Below, piece after piece: positions 33,950 through 46,313 of a stretch of DNA of 64,000 bases (position 1 is its first letter; each line of letters begins with the position of its first letter). Source of the DNA: Paragonimus skrjabini miyazakii (Eukaryota > Platyhelminthes > Trematoda > Plagiorchiida > Troglotrematidae); the NCBI GenBank assembly GCA_014338405.1, contig JTDE01000024.1, positions 226,204 through 290,203 of the forward strand, written 5' to 3'. Below the pieces are notes generated by a model, which searched no databases, was not told the origin of the DNA, and saw only the letters and a list, made by a program, of their open reading frames with translations. Made by a program: the position numbers and the translations under genes.

Positions 33950-36880
33950 GGTTGCCGACTGTCGGCCTCTATGCACGCGCTTGGCGTTCCTAGTTGTGTT
34001 CCCAGCCATATGGGAACAAGCTCCTTGGCCAAATTAAGTCAATACAGGTGATCAGAAATTCTTACTTGAATCGAGTATCTCAGCCCACTTGACTTCGTCC
34101 AATTGAAATCAAGTGGATATCTAGCAAGATTTTTTAATCAGTGAACGCTGGTATGTAGAACTGGTACTGCTCAGCAATGACTAGTAAGGACGTGGAAGAA
34201 CTAGAGCCACATTTTGAATTGCTTGTCCATAATCTTCTATCTCTTATTCGGTTCACAATCACAGTGCTAACATGATCAGCAGTTTTGGCATTCTAGACCT
34301 GTAAATCGATCAACTGCATTCCACGTTGCGTTTACGAAATGTCTTAGATGCTTTGTTCAGTGAACGTACGAAGTATCGAGTTAGTGTTTACGGTACACCA
34401 TTGCTGATAAAATTCTATCAGCCTGGGTTGGATGCATCAAAGATCGTCGTATTGTGTGTAATTCACAAAACCCAGCGAACTTCCGCAAATGACCAAACAA
34501 TTTTATCATATATGAATGCGCATGAACTGCATTCATTACAATCACCACTCGTGTTGTTTGAATTGGAGAGACTAGTTGGTCTGAGCACAAAGAATAAATG
34601 AATGCATTTACTTTCAGAGAATTGTCGCTTGAACCAGAATCGTTTGCTGGTTCACTACGTCATTTGTTCGTCAAATCGAACCGAATAAAATCCATTGTAA
34701 GTGTGTGCTTACACGCATATGAACCAGTGCTTAAGTTTATGCTCATCGATGAAATGGTGTGAAATTTTCTTGTCATATTTTCCGAAAAATATTCCCAATA
34801 GCCCACACACATATATGTACAATGAAAGCATATTTACCTCTTATTCGAAATGAGTACAATAGTAAACGAAGCAAGAATCCTACCTATAACTGAAACGAAT
34901 GAGGCAACGCGTGTGTGTGTGTGTACAGTGTTCAACTTGCACGTCGTAAATGGGAAAGGATGTGAATGTCGAAAAGTCAGAAAATTACATCCGCTTAATA
35001 TTGCTTTTTCAATCTGGACAATAGGACAAACAATTTATTATTTCTCCAAGTTTTAACAGGAGTTTAAAAGAAAATAAATGAAGCATCTTGCACGCAAAAG
35101 CCAAATCTTTAACGTAATGTGTAAAATGTGACCGTACTGCTTTTGAATCAGTAATTATGTGGAACCTATGGCAAACTAACTGAAACTCCACTCAACACAT
35201 AAGTTCAATGTTGATAGCTTTAAAACGCACTATAAGCATTCTTCGCACTTTAAAATACAATGCAGCAAGCATAAACTAACAGTTGAATCGTTCAAACAAG
35301 ATGAATTTTAAGATTTCTCAAAGCAATTGACATTAACGGATTGCAAACTAAAAGTCAACTCAAAAAGGAGTGTTTTAGCCATACAAATAAGACATGAACA
35401 GTTGGTCCAACATTACTCCTGTGGTGCGTTCACTAGCAACTGCTTAACCACAACAGCGGTTAACCCAATGATACTTGCTTCCCATTTGTGCTAACTACAC
35501 CATATTGACTAAGTGTCTAATATGCATAACTCGGACGGGAAAAGTCGATAGTAACTACACTTCTTTTGAAAATGATCTAGCATATGCTGTCATCTGATGG
35601 TATATTGGCGTTATAGCCTGAGGCTAGGAAACTTGCGAGTATGTCCCTACTGCATGCAGATATGTGTATCAGCGCATTCGATGGACTGATCACGGGGTTC
35701 GTTTTGACATAACTGTCTGGTACGTTTGTTAGATAGTGTCGAAATTTCAATCTGTGAACACATCGTGTACTAGATCAGCATAATCTGAGGTAGTCGATCC
35801 ACCGGGAAACTTTCGTGTGCTCGGCAAGTCGCCATACTGACAGCTTGAGTAATACAACTGGGTTCTAACTCTCTTTGATCAATTTTCGCCCTGGTGGTAT
35901 ATCCGTTTCTGTATGTCGACCAGAGACGTTAAAACGTGCGCAATAATCGATGCCAACTAGCCCGCTTTCCCTATGCATCAAGCTTGTTTGAGTATCCACC
36001 TGTTCCCAGTACGGTTGACCGACTCACCCTTACTATGATAATCAAGATATGTTGAATATTATAGTATGGTGGAATGTGCTGGATGATACTAAATTTGCAA
36101 GTATTCTCAAGTAAATCAGTCCGTGAGTTTGCAATACTGCTTCAAACAGCCCGCAATAACAACATTCCATTGTTGCCAGCTTGTTATTCTTTTCGTCCTG
36201 TAAGCTACTAAATAGAGATAAATACTTGCAGTAAGAAATGGTATTACAACCTAAATCATTCTTTCTACACTAGTGTATCGTAACAAGTAGAGTTTTGCTG
36301 TTAACCATTTCACTTTTTCCAAGATTACAAGTTGTGGCACTATTCCTTCAAGTTTTAGGCAGACAAACCATTTGATTTTCAGCACGAAGATTTCCACAGT
36401 TACGTATATCGTACAACTCAATGCACTCTGTCGACGAAAATAATCATTTCACTTATAAAGTACACGTTGTTGCATACTGGGTTACCAAATCGAGAATATC
36501 AGAACAGAGGTTTCAGCGGCATTAAGAAATCTCAGTTTATTAGAAAAATACCACTCTGTTTATAGGGGAACAACACTAATTAACATGGCGGCTCATCGAT
36601 ATTTCTGATCGCTTGCAATCCCATTTGTGGATAAGTTCTGATTAGCTGAACCTTCCTTATTAAGGAAACTGCCCCAGTCTAATTTCATTGCACTTATGTT
36701 CTGTACTTCATCAATGTTTGATTCGTAACATTTAGATCACTTGAAACCGGACGTAAACAGACAGAAACTTTCACGGTTTCCAAATCATCAACATTTCCCA
36801 CCTGTTTATTTATGACACAAAGATCATTCATAGCATGTCTGTTTGCAGTAAAGTTGTCGATCAACTTAAAACGTGACTCT
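33950..36880. other. mostly unique non-coding stretch
   Basis: No exon could be supported with two good signals. A GT dinucleotide run lies at 34911-34924. One acceptor with an open frame near 36326 was too weak to call. Confidence 0.4.
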
Positions 36881-36882
36881 CT

Positions 36883-36888
36883 TTTATT
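36883..36888 (-). terminator. polyadenylation signal AATAAA
   Basis: AATAAA on the minus strand, about 55 bases after the stop codon of the candidate gene end at 36943-37339. Position is normal for a metazoan 3' UTR. Confidence 0.4.
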
Positions 36889-36942
36889 AACCCAAAAACA
36901 AATAGAGAACTGTAACCGAATTGACCTGTGTGTAGTTTTGGA

Positions 36943-37152
36943 TTAGTTTTTTGAATAAAAATGATCAAGTTCAACTGGATTTCGCCTGAGAACACTTTCA
37001 TCATTGTACCGGCTGTTCATGTTATTTTCGTATTTACTGCCAGCATCCCCTTCCAACATTTTCCGTAATAAAATGAAGGGAAGTAGGCCATACAGTACTA
37101 ACTGATTCTCCATTTTTGCTATACACACATAAGACCGCCTTATTGTAACACA
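36943..37152 (-). CDS. candidate last exon after a 29-nt intron
   Basis: Minus strand. The frame reads CVTIRRSYVCIAKMENQL, a hydrophobic VLYGLLPFILL, then a polar tail ending HFYSKN and TAA at 36943. It is in frame with the exon at 37182-37339 if the 29 bases between (37153-37181) are removed. That short intron begins GTAAGT, has a TTTTTAACTAATG branch-like motif and ends TTCTTAG. AATAAA follows. The product is unrecognised; the hydrophobic stretch may be a membrane segment. Confidence 0.4.
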   Translation of the reverse strand, partial: CVTIRRSYVCIAKMENQLVLYGLLPFILLRKMLEGDAGSKYENNMNSRYNDESVLRRNPVELDHFYSKN

Positions 37153-37181
37153 CTAAGAACATTAGTTAAAAAGTTACTTAC

Positions 37182-37339
37182 CCACTGGATTGACTGAAAT
37201 TCACATTTACTACTGCGGACTTTACTAGAAATGGTTGGTTTCAACTTCGGTCTACACGTACAGTTTACAAGTGCTGGAACACGCAACATGATGTTTTTGG
37301 TCTGAAGATGCTCGTTCATTTCTGACAACCTTTTGTAGC
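37182..37339 (-). CDS. candidate internal exon of a minus-strand gene
   Basis: The acceptor GACCTGTGACAG ends at 37340. Two bases plus 52 codons (YKRLSEMNEHLQTKNIMLRV... VNCTCRPKLKP... ending FQSIQW) end at CAGTGG|GTAAGT, a consensus donor. Several cysteines, two in VNCTC, hint at a secreted or extracellular protein, but no family is clear. It pairs in frame with 36943-37152. Confidence 0.4.
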
Positions 37340-39456
37340 CTGTCACAGGTCAACCACCAATATTTTCTTCTTTGTATTAATTACTGCTGCCGCCAGTTAG
37401 ATTCTGTAATACAGTTAACAAGCAGATGCTCGCTGTCATTTTGACATGAGTCAAGAATAGTTAGATCAAATGTTCAGGATGACGATGTTAATGATGTTAT
37501 TTATAATGATCAACTGAGTGTGAGTGCAAGTAAGAACCATTTGGACTAAGTAGGGGTGTGCTCCATACCTTGATGTTTCATACTGCGGTATGCTTGTTCA
37601 AACCGGTTGAACATATACGAAAACGGGTGGTGTGGCGTTGTTCAGCTGACAAGAGCGATGTGTCATAGACGAGCGGTTGCTGCCAATTAGTCAGCTGGAC
37701 GACAGTCACGGCCCATCTTAGTATCCGGAACGCATGGGAAAATAATAAGTTTGAAGGCTGATTCTGTTCCTGACACAAGCAGTTAAGTCAGCCAGCAGCC
37801 TGGGGGAAATAACCACACACACACAAAAGAAAGGACTAACAGAAGAAACACGGACAGAAATAAAATGGCTGGCACTTGAACAGTGTAAGAACCTTAGTTG
37901 ACAGACGTTATGCCTAATTCCTAAGCTTCGACTAGAAACAGCCAAAGCAGGCGGAAATTTTTGTTACAGTTGGTGCAAGCAATTAGTGACTTCACAGCGA
38001 ACAACCGATTGTACGAAACAGAGTAATAAGACAATACTGCGAAATCTCGTAGTATTATTTGCATATGGTAGTAGCCAGCGTTATATTCTCAGGCTGTATT
38101 GCTTTTCATGTATAAAATGAGTCCCCTTACTCTTGACTCCTCTTGTTATTCTGGATCTGACGTCCATATTACAGTGGTGGTACGTAGATGGCTCCTGGTT
38201 TTATTTCAATCTCAAATTTCGTGCTCAATTTTAATCAGTCCTTAAAATTTTACACAAAGGCAATCCAGGTGTATCCAGTTGTTGTAGGCGAGATGAAAAC
38301 GACATAAAAATGATTGTCCAGGGTCAAAAGTATGAAAAAATGCAAACGTGCTTTGGCCCTGTTGAACTTGGATTGGGTAGCGTGTTACAGTATGTCTACC
38401 GTGTGCACGAATCACCTTATGAGTGCATGATCGGACCACGCCCGTTGGTCTCATTGAAAGTCACGGACAATCTTGACAGCCGATCAGTCGCATTCTGTAT
38501 CTTGTTTCCTGTTTGAATAGTACATTTTACAGGAAGAAATGTTTGCTAAATTTATACTTGTGTAGGGGTCAGTTGATTTGTAAATATTATCTGACTGCAC
38601 ATAGCGGCAGAAGGATTTAAAATGAATATCTGACAATCAATATACATAATTCTTACGTCACAGTTGACGCGACAACCCATTATACATCAGGCATTACTAA
38701 GCCGTTACCAGTAAGTAACCAGAAACTGAACTTGAACTAGTACGTATTGAGCCTATTCCGACCTTCAATACTGATGACTTGATCAAATTGACGTCAGAAG
38801 TCATCTTCGGATTGTACACCGATATGTGCAACACAAAGATAACGAACTAAAACATCCACCAGCTTATTTCAGCTGCATTATTTAAACTTTCATATATTTA
38901 TGGTTTGTTGCACTATTGCGTTTTCCTCGTTTATTAGTCAGCTAGGATGCGCGCGTTAACATGCCGGACACATGTGTCATCGTAACCCATCAGATAAAAC
39001 TTTTTTTTTAAAGACTCAAGTCCTCCATTTTTTAATGTCTAGAATATGATAAACAAAAATATACTCACGACAAAGTTATTTACTTTTTCTCTCCGCTGTA
39101 TCTCGGATTTTTGCCCCGGTAAACAACCTACACAAAACCTATCACTCTATGAGAAAGCAACACAAAGCTAACAGTACAGTCATCCATACCGCCATAAATA
39201 AGTATCACGTGCAAAAAGAAAATTCGTTTCCGTACCTTCAATCATGTTGCGAACAAACGGCTGAGCAAACTGATAGACTGACTGACTGATTGGCGGAAGC
39301 TGGTTGTTTTATGATTGTCAATCAGTGATGACTGAGCTCAGACGTATGACTAGTCGTTTCAAAAAGTTTGGCGACAGTCAAGTTTTCAGTTCCAAATGAG
39401 TGACAACAAAATTGATCAGAATCTAGTAAAACGAAGGTGCCGTCTATTCATTCCAG

Positions 39457-39671
39457 TCACACTGCAGGATTATGAATCTTGAGAGGATTCACGTTCGTGA
39501 CGGACAACGACGCCTTTTGAACGCTGTACCTAAATTCACGGCACAAAGCTAGGGCATAGGCGACAACTGGTGCACAGTAAAACTGGCATGAACCGAGGCA
39601 CACTTTCTTAAACCCAATTAAACAAACTGGTTCCTTGCGCTTATCTAACAAATGCTGTTCAATTGCCGCGC
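39457..39671 (-). CDS. candidate cysteine-rich exon
   Basis: Minus strand. The acceptor TGTGCGTGTTTTGCAG ends at 39672. The frame reads AAIEQHLLDKRKEPVC, then LIGFKKVCLGSCQFYC and on to TGA at 39457. The EPVC...C...C spacing is loosely like a Kazal or other small disulfide domain but does not fit a standard pattern. A second strong acceptor (TTTTTCCCCCTGCCAG) lies about 70 bases upstream. It could be an upstream exon of the gene ending at 36943, but a compatible donor is weak. Confidence 0.27.
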
Positions 39672-40671
39672 CTGCAAAACACGCACATTTAGAACATTTC
39701 AAATCACCAAGGTCATTGAGCACCTATTAAACCACTTGGACCTGGCAGGGGGAAAAACGTGGTGTTAATTTCCGATCCCCATCATTCTTGCAAACGTCCA
39801 CTGACGACTTCCTGGAGATCATCAGAATGGCCTCTGTTAAACATTACTCGTTGCTTGGTCAACCGATTTCTATACAAAGCTTCTATGCTTGTTGTCTATT
39901 CTTTTGACTGGCCACCACTTACTAAGTAAGGAGAAATATGGATGAGGACCAATAGAGAAGTCAGCATGAAGTCTCTGTGATAACTAACGTAATCTTTGAT
40001 GTACGCTAGCTCGAATGCATTTACGAGACCATATCGAACGGAGTAGTGTTATCGACTTGAAACATCTGACTCTCTTGAACGTATTAAGTGTTCTTACTAT
40101 AAGTATCCGCTATGTGGACTATATCTTCAGAACTATTGTGAGTTGAATTACACTGGGATTTATCATTCCTCCTTCCCAACGATTGTGCGTGCAGTACTAC
40201 CAACACAGAGTATGTTGTACTCAGTTTCAAATAACAACACGTTTCAACCATCAATGTTGTCAACACATCTACTTGGCTTCCTCCATGAACGTTGGACGTG
40301 CACGTGCTGCCTGTTTTGCTTGTACATATCGCTTCATATAGACCTAAACTAACCATTGAAATAGCTTGTTTATTCATGGGCACAGAGATCTGACAACAGC
40401 TGTGACGCTGATGTACCTGTTCAGTATTAATCCTGTCTATGTCATGATATTATTAGGAAGAAAACCCAAACCCCAGATGAACCTTCAAGCCATGGGCGTA
40501 AATTACTTTCATTCAGTGTAGTGCATTATTTACTAAAGCTGGACTAACTATTTTTTGTCATCATAACTCAAAAAATCGGTTTCACATGATCCTGTTTGCT
40601 GCTAGTACGATCGAAAACTGTACTGTGGAATTGTCTATCCTAACAAGATATCGTCATCTTTTTCACGTCAG

Positions 40672-40911
40672 CGAGTAAGCTGTGTGGATAAAGAATCATC
40701 TTCCAAGGTACTGATGATAAAACTGCGAATTATTTCTGATGGAAAGAAATCGATAAACAATCGGGAACATGCCAAGTTGAATGGTACCCGACAGTCTTGT
40801 ATTACTGGAATGGGGGTCGGTAGATATATCCCTGTTTTGACAGGCGCCTATGTAACGGACGAGCTCCAACAAGAATTTAATGGAACCAGTATCGTATGGA
40901 TTGTTCATTAG
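40672..40911 (+). CDS. candidate 3' terminal exon with polyA signal
   Basis: The acceptor TCGTCATCTTTTTCACGTCAG ends at 40671. Phase 0 is open for 79 codons (RVSCVDKESSSKVLMIKLRI... TGMGVGRYIPVLTGAY... ending IVWIVH) to TAG at 40909. AATAAA lies only about 17 bases after the stop (40928). The peptide is basic and polar in the first half and strand-like later. No family is recognised. The minus-strand open frame 40696-40908 is its shadow. Confidence 0.4.
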   Translation, partial: RVSCVDKESSSKVLMIKLRIISDGKKSINNREHAKLNGTRQSCITGMGVGRYIPVLTGAYVTDELQQEFNGTSIVWIVH

Positions 40912-40927
40912 AAATGATCAAGTCATC

Positions 40928-40933
40928 AATAAA
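40928..40933 (+). terminator. polyadenylation signal AATAAA
   Basis: AATAAA 17 bases after the stop of the candidate terminal exon 40672-40911. Confidence 0.35.
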
Positions 40934-41136
40934 CTTCTCTTCTATATCATACTGGTGACTGTTACATGACATGTAAACTAGGACTAAAACCACTGTTACT
41001 TTTACGTTTGCTGGCACCGAACAAATTGGTAGCAAGTACTGAGAAGTTCTCATCCAATGTTAATAAGTGTCTGACTAGTGGCTTAATATAAGTCGATTCA
41101 TATCAAATACCACTGCCTGAACTTTTTCTATTTCAG

Positions 41137-41242
41137 AATATCCCAACCGCAAGTTCCCATGCTCCGATATCATTGTCTTACAATTAAATATCAGCTTGAG
41201 ACGATTCAAGACGTTTCTTTGATATCTGTCTGTATCTCCAGG
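41137..41242 (+). CDS. candidate internal exon, unrecognised
   Basis: A strong acceptor (CTGAACTTTTTCTATTTCAG, ending 41136) is followed by one base and 35 codons (ISQPQVPMLRYHCLTIKYQL... SVCISR) to CCAGG|GTATAA. If the upstream polyA signal at 40928 is used, this exon belongs to another transcript. The donor is only fair. Confidence 0.25.
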
Positions 41243-41589
41243 GTATAATACTTAAGTTTTGGTTCTGTATAGTAACCTACATCGACATGTGTCCAGTCTA
41301 ATCTGGTAGAGTATCCTCACTGTAGACCACTAAGATAAGAATGCTTTCTCCCCAAATGAGTGTGTGTTGTCTGTCTAAATGACACACTTTCATCTTATTG
41401 CCTTGGCATGTTCAGAATACTGCATCATCTGAACCGACTTGGTTAAACGTCCTGATGACATGTCTTCTCACAGAGTTCGTACTCCGGAACAAAGATTACA
41501 TGTCCGATGTTTACCTCCAGCACACTCGAGCAGTATGCTAGCTTGGTTTATTTTGAAAATGTCAGCAGTACAAATAAACATATTTGGAT

Positions 41590-42105
41590 ATGGGAATGCG
41601 ACAAGTGCGATCAATCGTGGGTGATGTTCAATCTATAGGAAAATCAAAACCCACTATTACTCATCAGTAATTAAATACCGTTCACCAAGTCAATGATTTC
41701 TGTGATTTCAACTTGGAAAGAAGTTCTAGTCAAGGGGCCATCGATTGGAATTAACAGACAGCAATTGTGTCTCCTCTCAAAGCGATCGGCCAACCTGATC
41801 ATTACTCACAAGCGAAAGTGGTTGTGTTCACATATGATAATTCGGTCGTGCCTAATGTGAGGTCAATGGCGCAGTGGTAAACACGGTTGCCTCATGAACA
41901 GCGTGCCCATGGCTCTAGTCCCGGCAGTGGCGAGGTATATGCACTACAGACGAGCTGTTCTAATGAGAGCGAAACATGAGTCTAGTGCTTCTGCTGTTCG
42001 GAATGGGCAGGTTGGAAAGTCTGTGGGAATGCGACAGCTGCGATCAATTGTGGGTGATGTTCAATCTGTATGAGAAACAAAATCCCCTACAACACAGTAA
42101 TATTT
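41590..42105 (+). mobile_element. SINE-A, just over one tandem unit
   Basis: The box GGGAATGCGACAAGTGCGAT at 41592 recurs as GGGAATGCGACAGCTGCGAT at 42025, a period of 433. Between them are the tRNA-like part (A-box TGGCGCAGTGG about 41867, B-box-like GGCTCTAGTCC about 41921) and a hammerhead. This is the clearest full unit for defining a consensus. Confidence 0.82.
41941..41988 (+). ncRNA. hammerhead ribozyme, one core change
   Basis: Stem I GCACTA/TAGTGC is perfect. The core reads CAGACGA where CTGACGA is expected, stem II is GCTGTTCTAATGAGAGC, GAAA is intact, stem III reads ACATGAGT, and the cleavage-site C is at 41982. The T-to-A change at core position 4 should inactivate it. Confidence 0.7.
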
Positions 42106-42109
42106 AGAT

Positions 42110-43640
42110 AGCTCAAACTGCTACAGAGTTATCAGAAATACATTTTAAATTAGCAGTGGTTCGGCTATTGGCAGTCTAACGTTCATTATTTTTGTTATAA
42201 AACGGTATACCGCTTGGTGTTGAATGCGTACAGTGTATTTCAGTAGATAACCACTGGTAAAAAATAACCATAGCTTTGACAATATATAAGCTGTAAAAAT
42301 TCATAATATACATTTAAATGAAAAACTAACGGATATCCCAAAAAGCAAGGAACAATTGCTTTGGAGACTAAGTGCGGAGACCGAAAATTTGCAAACAGGA
42401 CAACCGATTATCTAGAGATAACGCTGTTTTACACGGAGAAGGAGATGTGTAGTTCTTTGTTCATAACCATACTGTCATGAGTTTGGGCCTAACAGTGCAT
42501 GAGGTCAACATTGCACCCTGTCATCAAAGTGTTTAGTCTTCTCTTTATGTTATCTTGTTGCCTGCCCACTCATATTCTCCGATAGTCCATACTAATCATG
42601 GATTTTTACTATAAACTATTAACGAACACCACGGCAGACATTAGCTCAACTGAGATATTTTACTTCTAGTTGTTCACTCTGATGTTTTCAAATTCTCTTA
42701 TTCAACTCTGTTAATGGAAATGGCCAGTAAATATAAATCAACTTCAAATTTGACTTTCGATAAAATAAAAATGAGGAATGAATATCAAATTTCAGGCAAA
42801 TTTCCTCATGAATTCTTCACAAATCAAAAGTAACACGTAAGCTGAATTAATCAAAAACGGTTTGAATGCTTTTTATTTTCTAACGTTATTTGGAATAAGG
42901 CTGTCTACCTCCCTACACATAGGTGAGTTTTCTTCATGATAGTGACTAAGGTGACAAATTACATGATGCTAGAAAAAGGATGACTGACCTAACTTGCTCC
43001 TGGTAGCCACATTAATGAAATGGAACACTTTGTTAACGTAGGCGACCAGTGAATGATAATAATGTAAAGACAGAAATATTTCGTTTTTAAAACAGTAATG
43101 ACTGTGGTTTTCTAATATGAAACGTTTATTCAATAATCGAACTCATTCACACCCTTCAAGTAAGTCATTATGTAAGCGCAAGTTGTCCTCCAATCATTCG
43201 ACTAAATTTTGTGTTCTCAACGAATTGTTCTGGATAAGATCACGTTATATTTTGCCTGGCCAGTCCTCACACAAGACGATTGCTTTTTTCTAACTGACCA
43301 TGAAATTAGAATTTTGACAACTCCAAGGCCTGTTACAAAGTACAAAAAATGGATATACAAAGAGGGGAACCTTGAGAACCTTTGCCTAGTTTTCTAGCAA
43401 TTCTTGACCGCGAATGCGGGAATCTTTCGTGTGACTGTGGGTGAACCTTCTGCGCATTGCGGCCCAACGTTTAACTCAACAGGAAGAGTCACCTAGAATA
43501 CGAACGCTGGTGCCGGTGCACCCAACGTAATGCTCCCTTAAAACCGTACTAGTAACTAGACACTTCGGCAAATATTACCATTCTTACAGTAAATTATGAA
43601 CTATTCATTTTCAGTATAGACATAAATAAACTAGGGAAGT
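42110..43640. other. mostly non-coding, AT-rich
   Basis: No feature is firmly supported. An open frame at 43209-43397 (ITLYFAWPVLTQDDCFFL...) has protein-like composition but a poor acceptor (CTGGATAAG), so it is only mentioned here. Confidence 0.35.
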
Positions 43641-43647
43641 CTGACAG

Positions 43648-43720
43648 AATGGCACGATTGAAAATGACAGCTTGGCTTTGTTTACTCAGGGATACAACAT
43701 TGAATTATTTTCATATCGAG
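43648..43720 (+). CDS. candidate exon, possible PH-like strand
   Basis: An AG at 43646-43647 and a consensus donor ATCGAG|GTAAGT at 43721 bracket one base plus 24 codons, MARLKMTAWLCLLRDTTLNY then FHIE. The pattern W-x-x-L-L-x-D-x-x-L-x-Y-F resembles the second strand of a pleckstrin homology domain, but so short a match is suggestive only. It could be a first exon (ATG at 43649). No phase-0 partner was found with certainty. Confidence 0.27.
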
Positions 43721-44644
43721 GTAAGTGACCGTGGTTTAATCCGGTAGATTTATAGAAAACCCTTTTAAAGGAAAGTTTGGAAATTAAACAATTCGACGAA
43801 CGCATGCTCGAGTTTGCGATTCGTTTGTATGACAGCAGAACAATACATGCGGCATTGATGATGGTTTGATTACGGTTCATTGGTAAGGCTAAACTGGAAG
43901 AAAACGATGGCTTGGGAGTGGATCTGAATCAGCTCGTGAAACGCCTCGGAACTTAAAGGTACAAATGTAGATAAGGTATGCAATGGTTGTTTAGTTGTTC
44001 CCACCTTGTATTGTCCCGTCTTGGATTACACGTGAGTGGTGGTCTGTTAGGGAAGACAACAAGCAGCAGTCAGGATAATGAGTTACTATTTGAGGAAGCT
44101 AAATATCGTGGTGGATTCGACTGGTCCCTTATGTTTGATGGTAGATACGCCAGACCTAAACGTATAGCACACAACTGGTTTTCAGATCAGATGCCTTCTG
44201 GCATTTCTGTTCTGCAGAATGACTAAGCAGTTTCACAGAAGAGCCAATGATATGTCCTGAATGTCTCCACTGCGAGTAACTAAGTAGAACATGAGAACCG
44301 GAAAACGAAATATGAGGTATGAGAAGCGTGAGACAAACGACGTTTTCACCAAGGTGTATGAAAAAGATGAAACAGTCAGTTCATTAAGACACACGAGGCA
44401 CGCGGCAAATCTGGGGTCATAACGAATATATGATATTTTGCTGTCGAGATATGACTTATACAGAGTCGGACCGGGAGTTATGCAAATATCGTATGTTGTC
44501 AGTGTTCATCGGGCCTGTCTGTGTGCTTACTATTCTTGAATCAGTGTACTTCTCATTGTAGTGATGCCTAATTTTTAAGGCACAATCTTTGTTTTCCTGG
44601 CCGTGTTCTTCTACACAACTACCCGTCTCTCGTCTATTTTCCAG

Positions 44645-44786
44645 TAAGCCATGTGGATTGAAACGCCCAAGCCATTCTAAACATGTCGAGGATAATCCAC
44701 TATTAAGCTACATAGTAACACCCTTTAAGCGCCTATTGAGTCTAGACCAAACAATAAATCGCCCATCACAACGTTTCCTCTGCTAA
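44645..44786 (+). CDS. candidate 3' terminal exon, unrecognised
   Basis: A very strong acceptor (CAACTACCCGTCTCTCGTCTATTTTCCAG, ending 44644) is followed by one base and 46 codons (KPCGLKRPSHSKHVEDNPLL... ending RPSQRFLC) to TAA at 44784. An AATAAA occurs inside the exon at 44753, which is early. The peptide is basic and low in complexity. No family is recognised. Confidence 0.28.
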
Positions 44787-45354
44787 GATTTGTATGAACT
44801 CATTACGTCATTTTCTGCTTATACCTAGACTTCAACAAAAATAATGCGTAATATTACTTCTATCTCATCTTTTTTGTTTGGGTCAGTTTCTCTATTATTC
44901 GTGATTTGATATCCAAACACACTAGTACACGTCATCTGACGATCGTCTCAAATTTCGGCTCACCGTAATTCTCCTCATCCGGTTCGTTTGATAAGAGTTC
45001 TCGAAACTGTCTAAGCAATACGAACAGTATAACTCTTCCGTTTTCAAATCGTTATAGCCTAACCAAGGAGCCTTCATCTATGGTAAGCATATAGAATATT
45101 AACCTAGGTCAAAGTATAGCGAAGTCAATACAGGGTCACAAAGTGTTCCGCTGTCAAACTGCTTACACTATTGAGACCGGCGTACCAAATAAACCGTAAG
45201 TTTTATTGATAATTCACTGAGTTTCCGAAACAGTGACGACTGTCTCAGTACACTGTCGCTTTTGGCTAAGTGCCTAAGGTCAAAGTGCCCAAAAACCGAC
45301 AATGAACTTGCTACTTTTAAACTGAATCAACAGGTAACATTTTCTATCCGACTG

Positions 45355-45705
45355 TCACGAATGCATTTCCCACCGGCGGATTATAAATGTGTGATATGAA
45401 ACAAAACATGCTTTCTCTCTGCCTTGTAACCTCCGCACACGCAAACACCCCGCCCACCACGAGGTATCGTAAATCCCATCAGATTTACGACTGAGCTGTT
45501 TAGCGAACGAAGAGACAGACGAGCTAACATACATTGATGTGTTGATTACAGCCTCTTGTCTCTCGTGTCGGCTAGTTGGGGAAACAACTTCATTCAACCT
45601 TTCTGACGAGATAAAAACTTGCATTCGAGAAAATCTGAATGCGTACAAGTTCATGTCTGGTAACTCACATTGCCTATGTTTGTGTGTGGATGTATGCTGA
45701 TAAGA
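45355..45705 (-). CDS. candidate long open exon, unrecognised
   Basis: Minus-strand frame open for 117 codons, one of the longest outside the retroelements. An acceptor CCGTGTCTTATCAG precedes the CAT at about 45698. The peptide is basic with cysteines (CLRVRRLQGREKACFVSYHT). A strong donor-like GTGAGT lies early in it, so the true exon may be much shorter. No family is recognised. Confidence 0.2.
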   Translation of the reverse strand, partial: SYQHTSTHKHRQCELPDMNLYAFRFSRMQVFISSERLNEVVSPTSRHERQEAVINTSMYVSSSVSSFAKQLSRKSDGIYDTSWWAGCLRVRRLQGREKACFVSYHTFIIRRWEMHS

Positions 45706-46313
45706 CACGGTTAGCGGCGAGCTAGTCTACACGGTTTATCTGGGCTCGGATCAGTTAGTCGGTAAAGACTTGCCTGTTTGTTGACAAACCTGACCGGCCT
45801 ACGTAAGTGTGTCCTTCCCACTTAATCCGATCGCAGTTCATACTAATTTGTGTAATTATAATGCAATCGAGGGCTTTGGATTTCATGTATGTTACAGGCA
45901 AATCCAATTTTGGTCAAAGTCCAGTAAGACATGGGCTTTCAAGCGCGTGGATAACAGTATTATATATTGTTAAACAGACTTTAAAAACACAGCTTTTGTG
46001 GGATAAGCAAGTATATTAATCTTGATGGCCTGTATAAAAAATCACAAAAACTGTTTCGTACTTTTTTCATTGAGGGTGATTACTGAAAACATCCTTCACT
46101 TTCCGAAGAAAATTCAGGCACATGAGATAAAACCAGCAAAATAATCTGTTCCCTTTAATAAGGTAGCGCAGTTTTTATGTCAGTAAAATTTCACTGTGAT
46201 ACGGCGAAACATCAAAGGTTTCACAACTGGGAAAGTGCAACAAGAACAGGGAGATGTGAGTCTGGAAAATTCGACGGCGAATAACATTCTAGCGAGTAGT
46301 AAAGACTGGTTTT

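Noticed and set aside
40084..40383. 99-codon minus-strand frame with many cysteines
   Set aside because: Both strands are open here, the acceptor is weak, and no domain is recognised.
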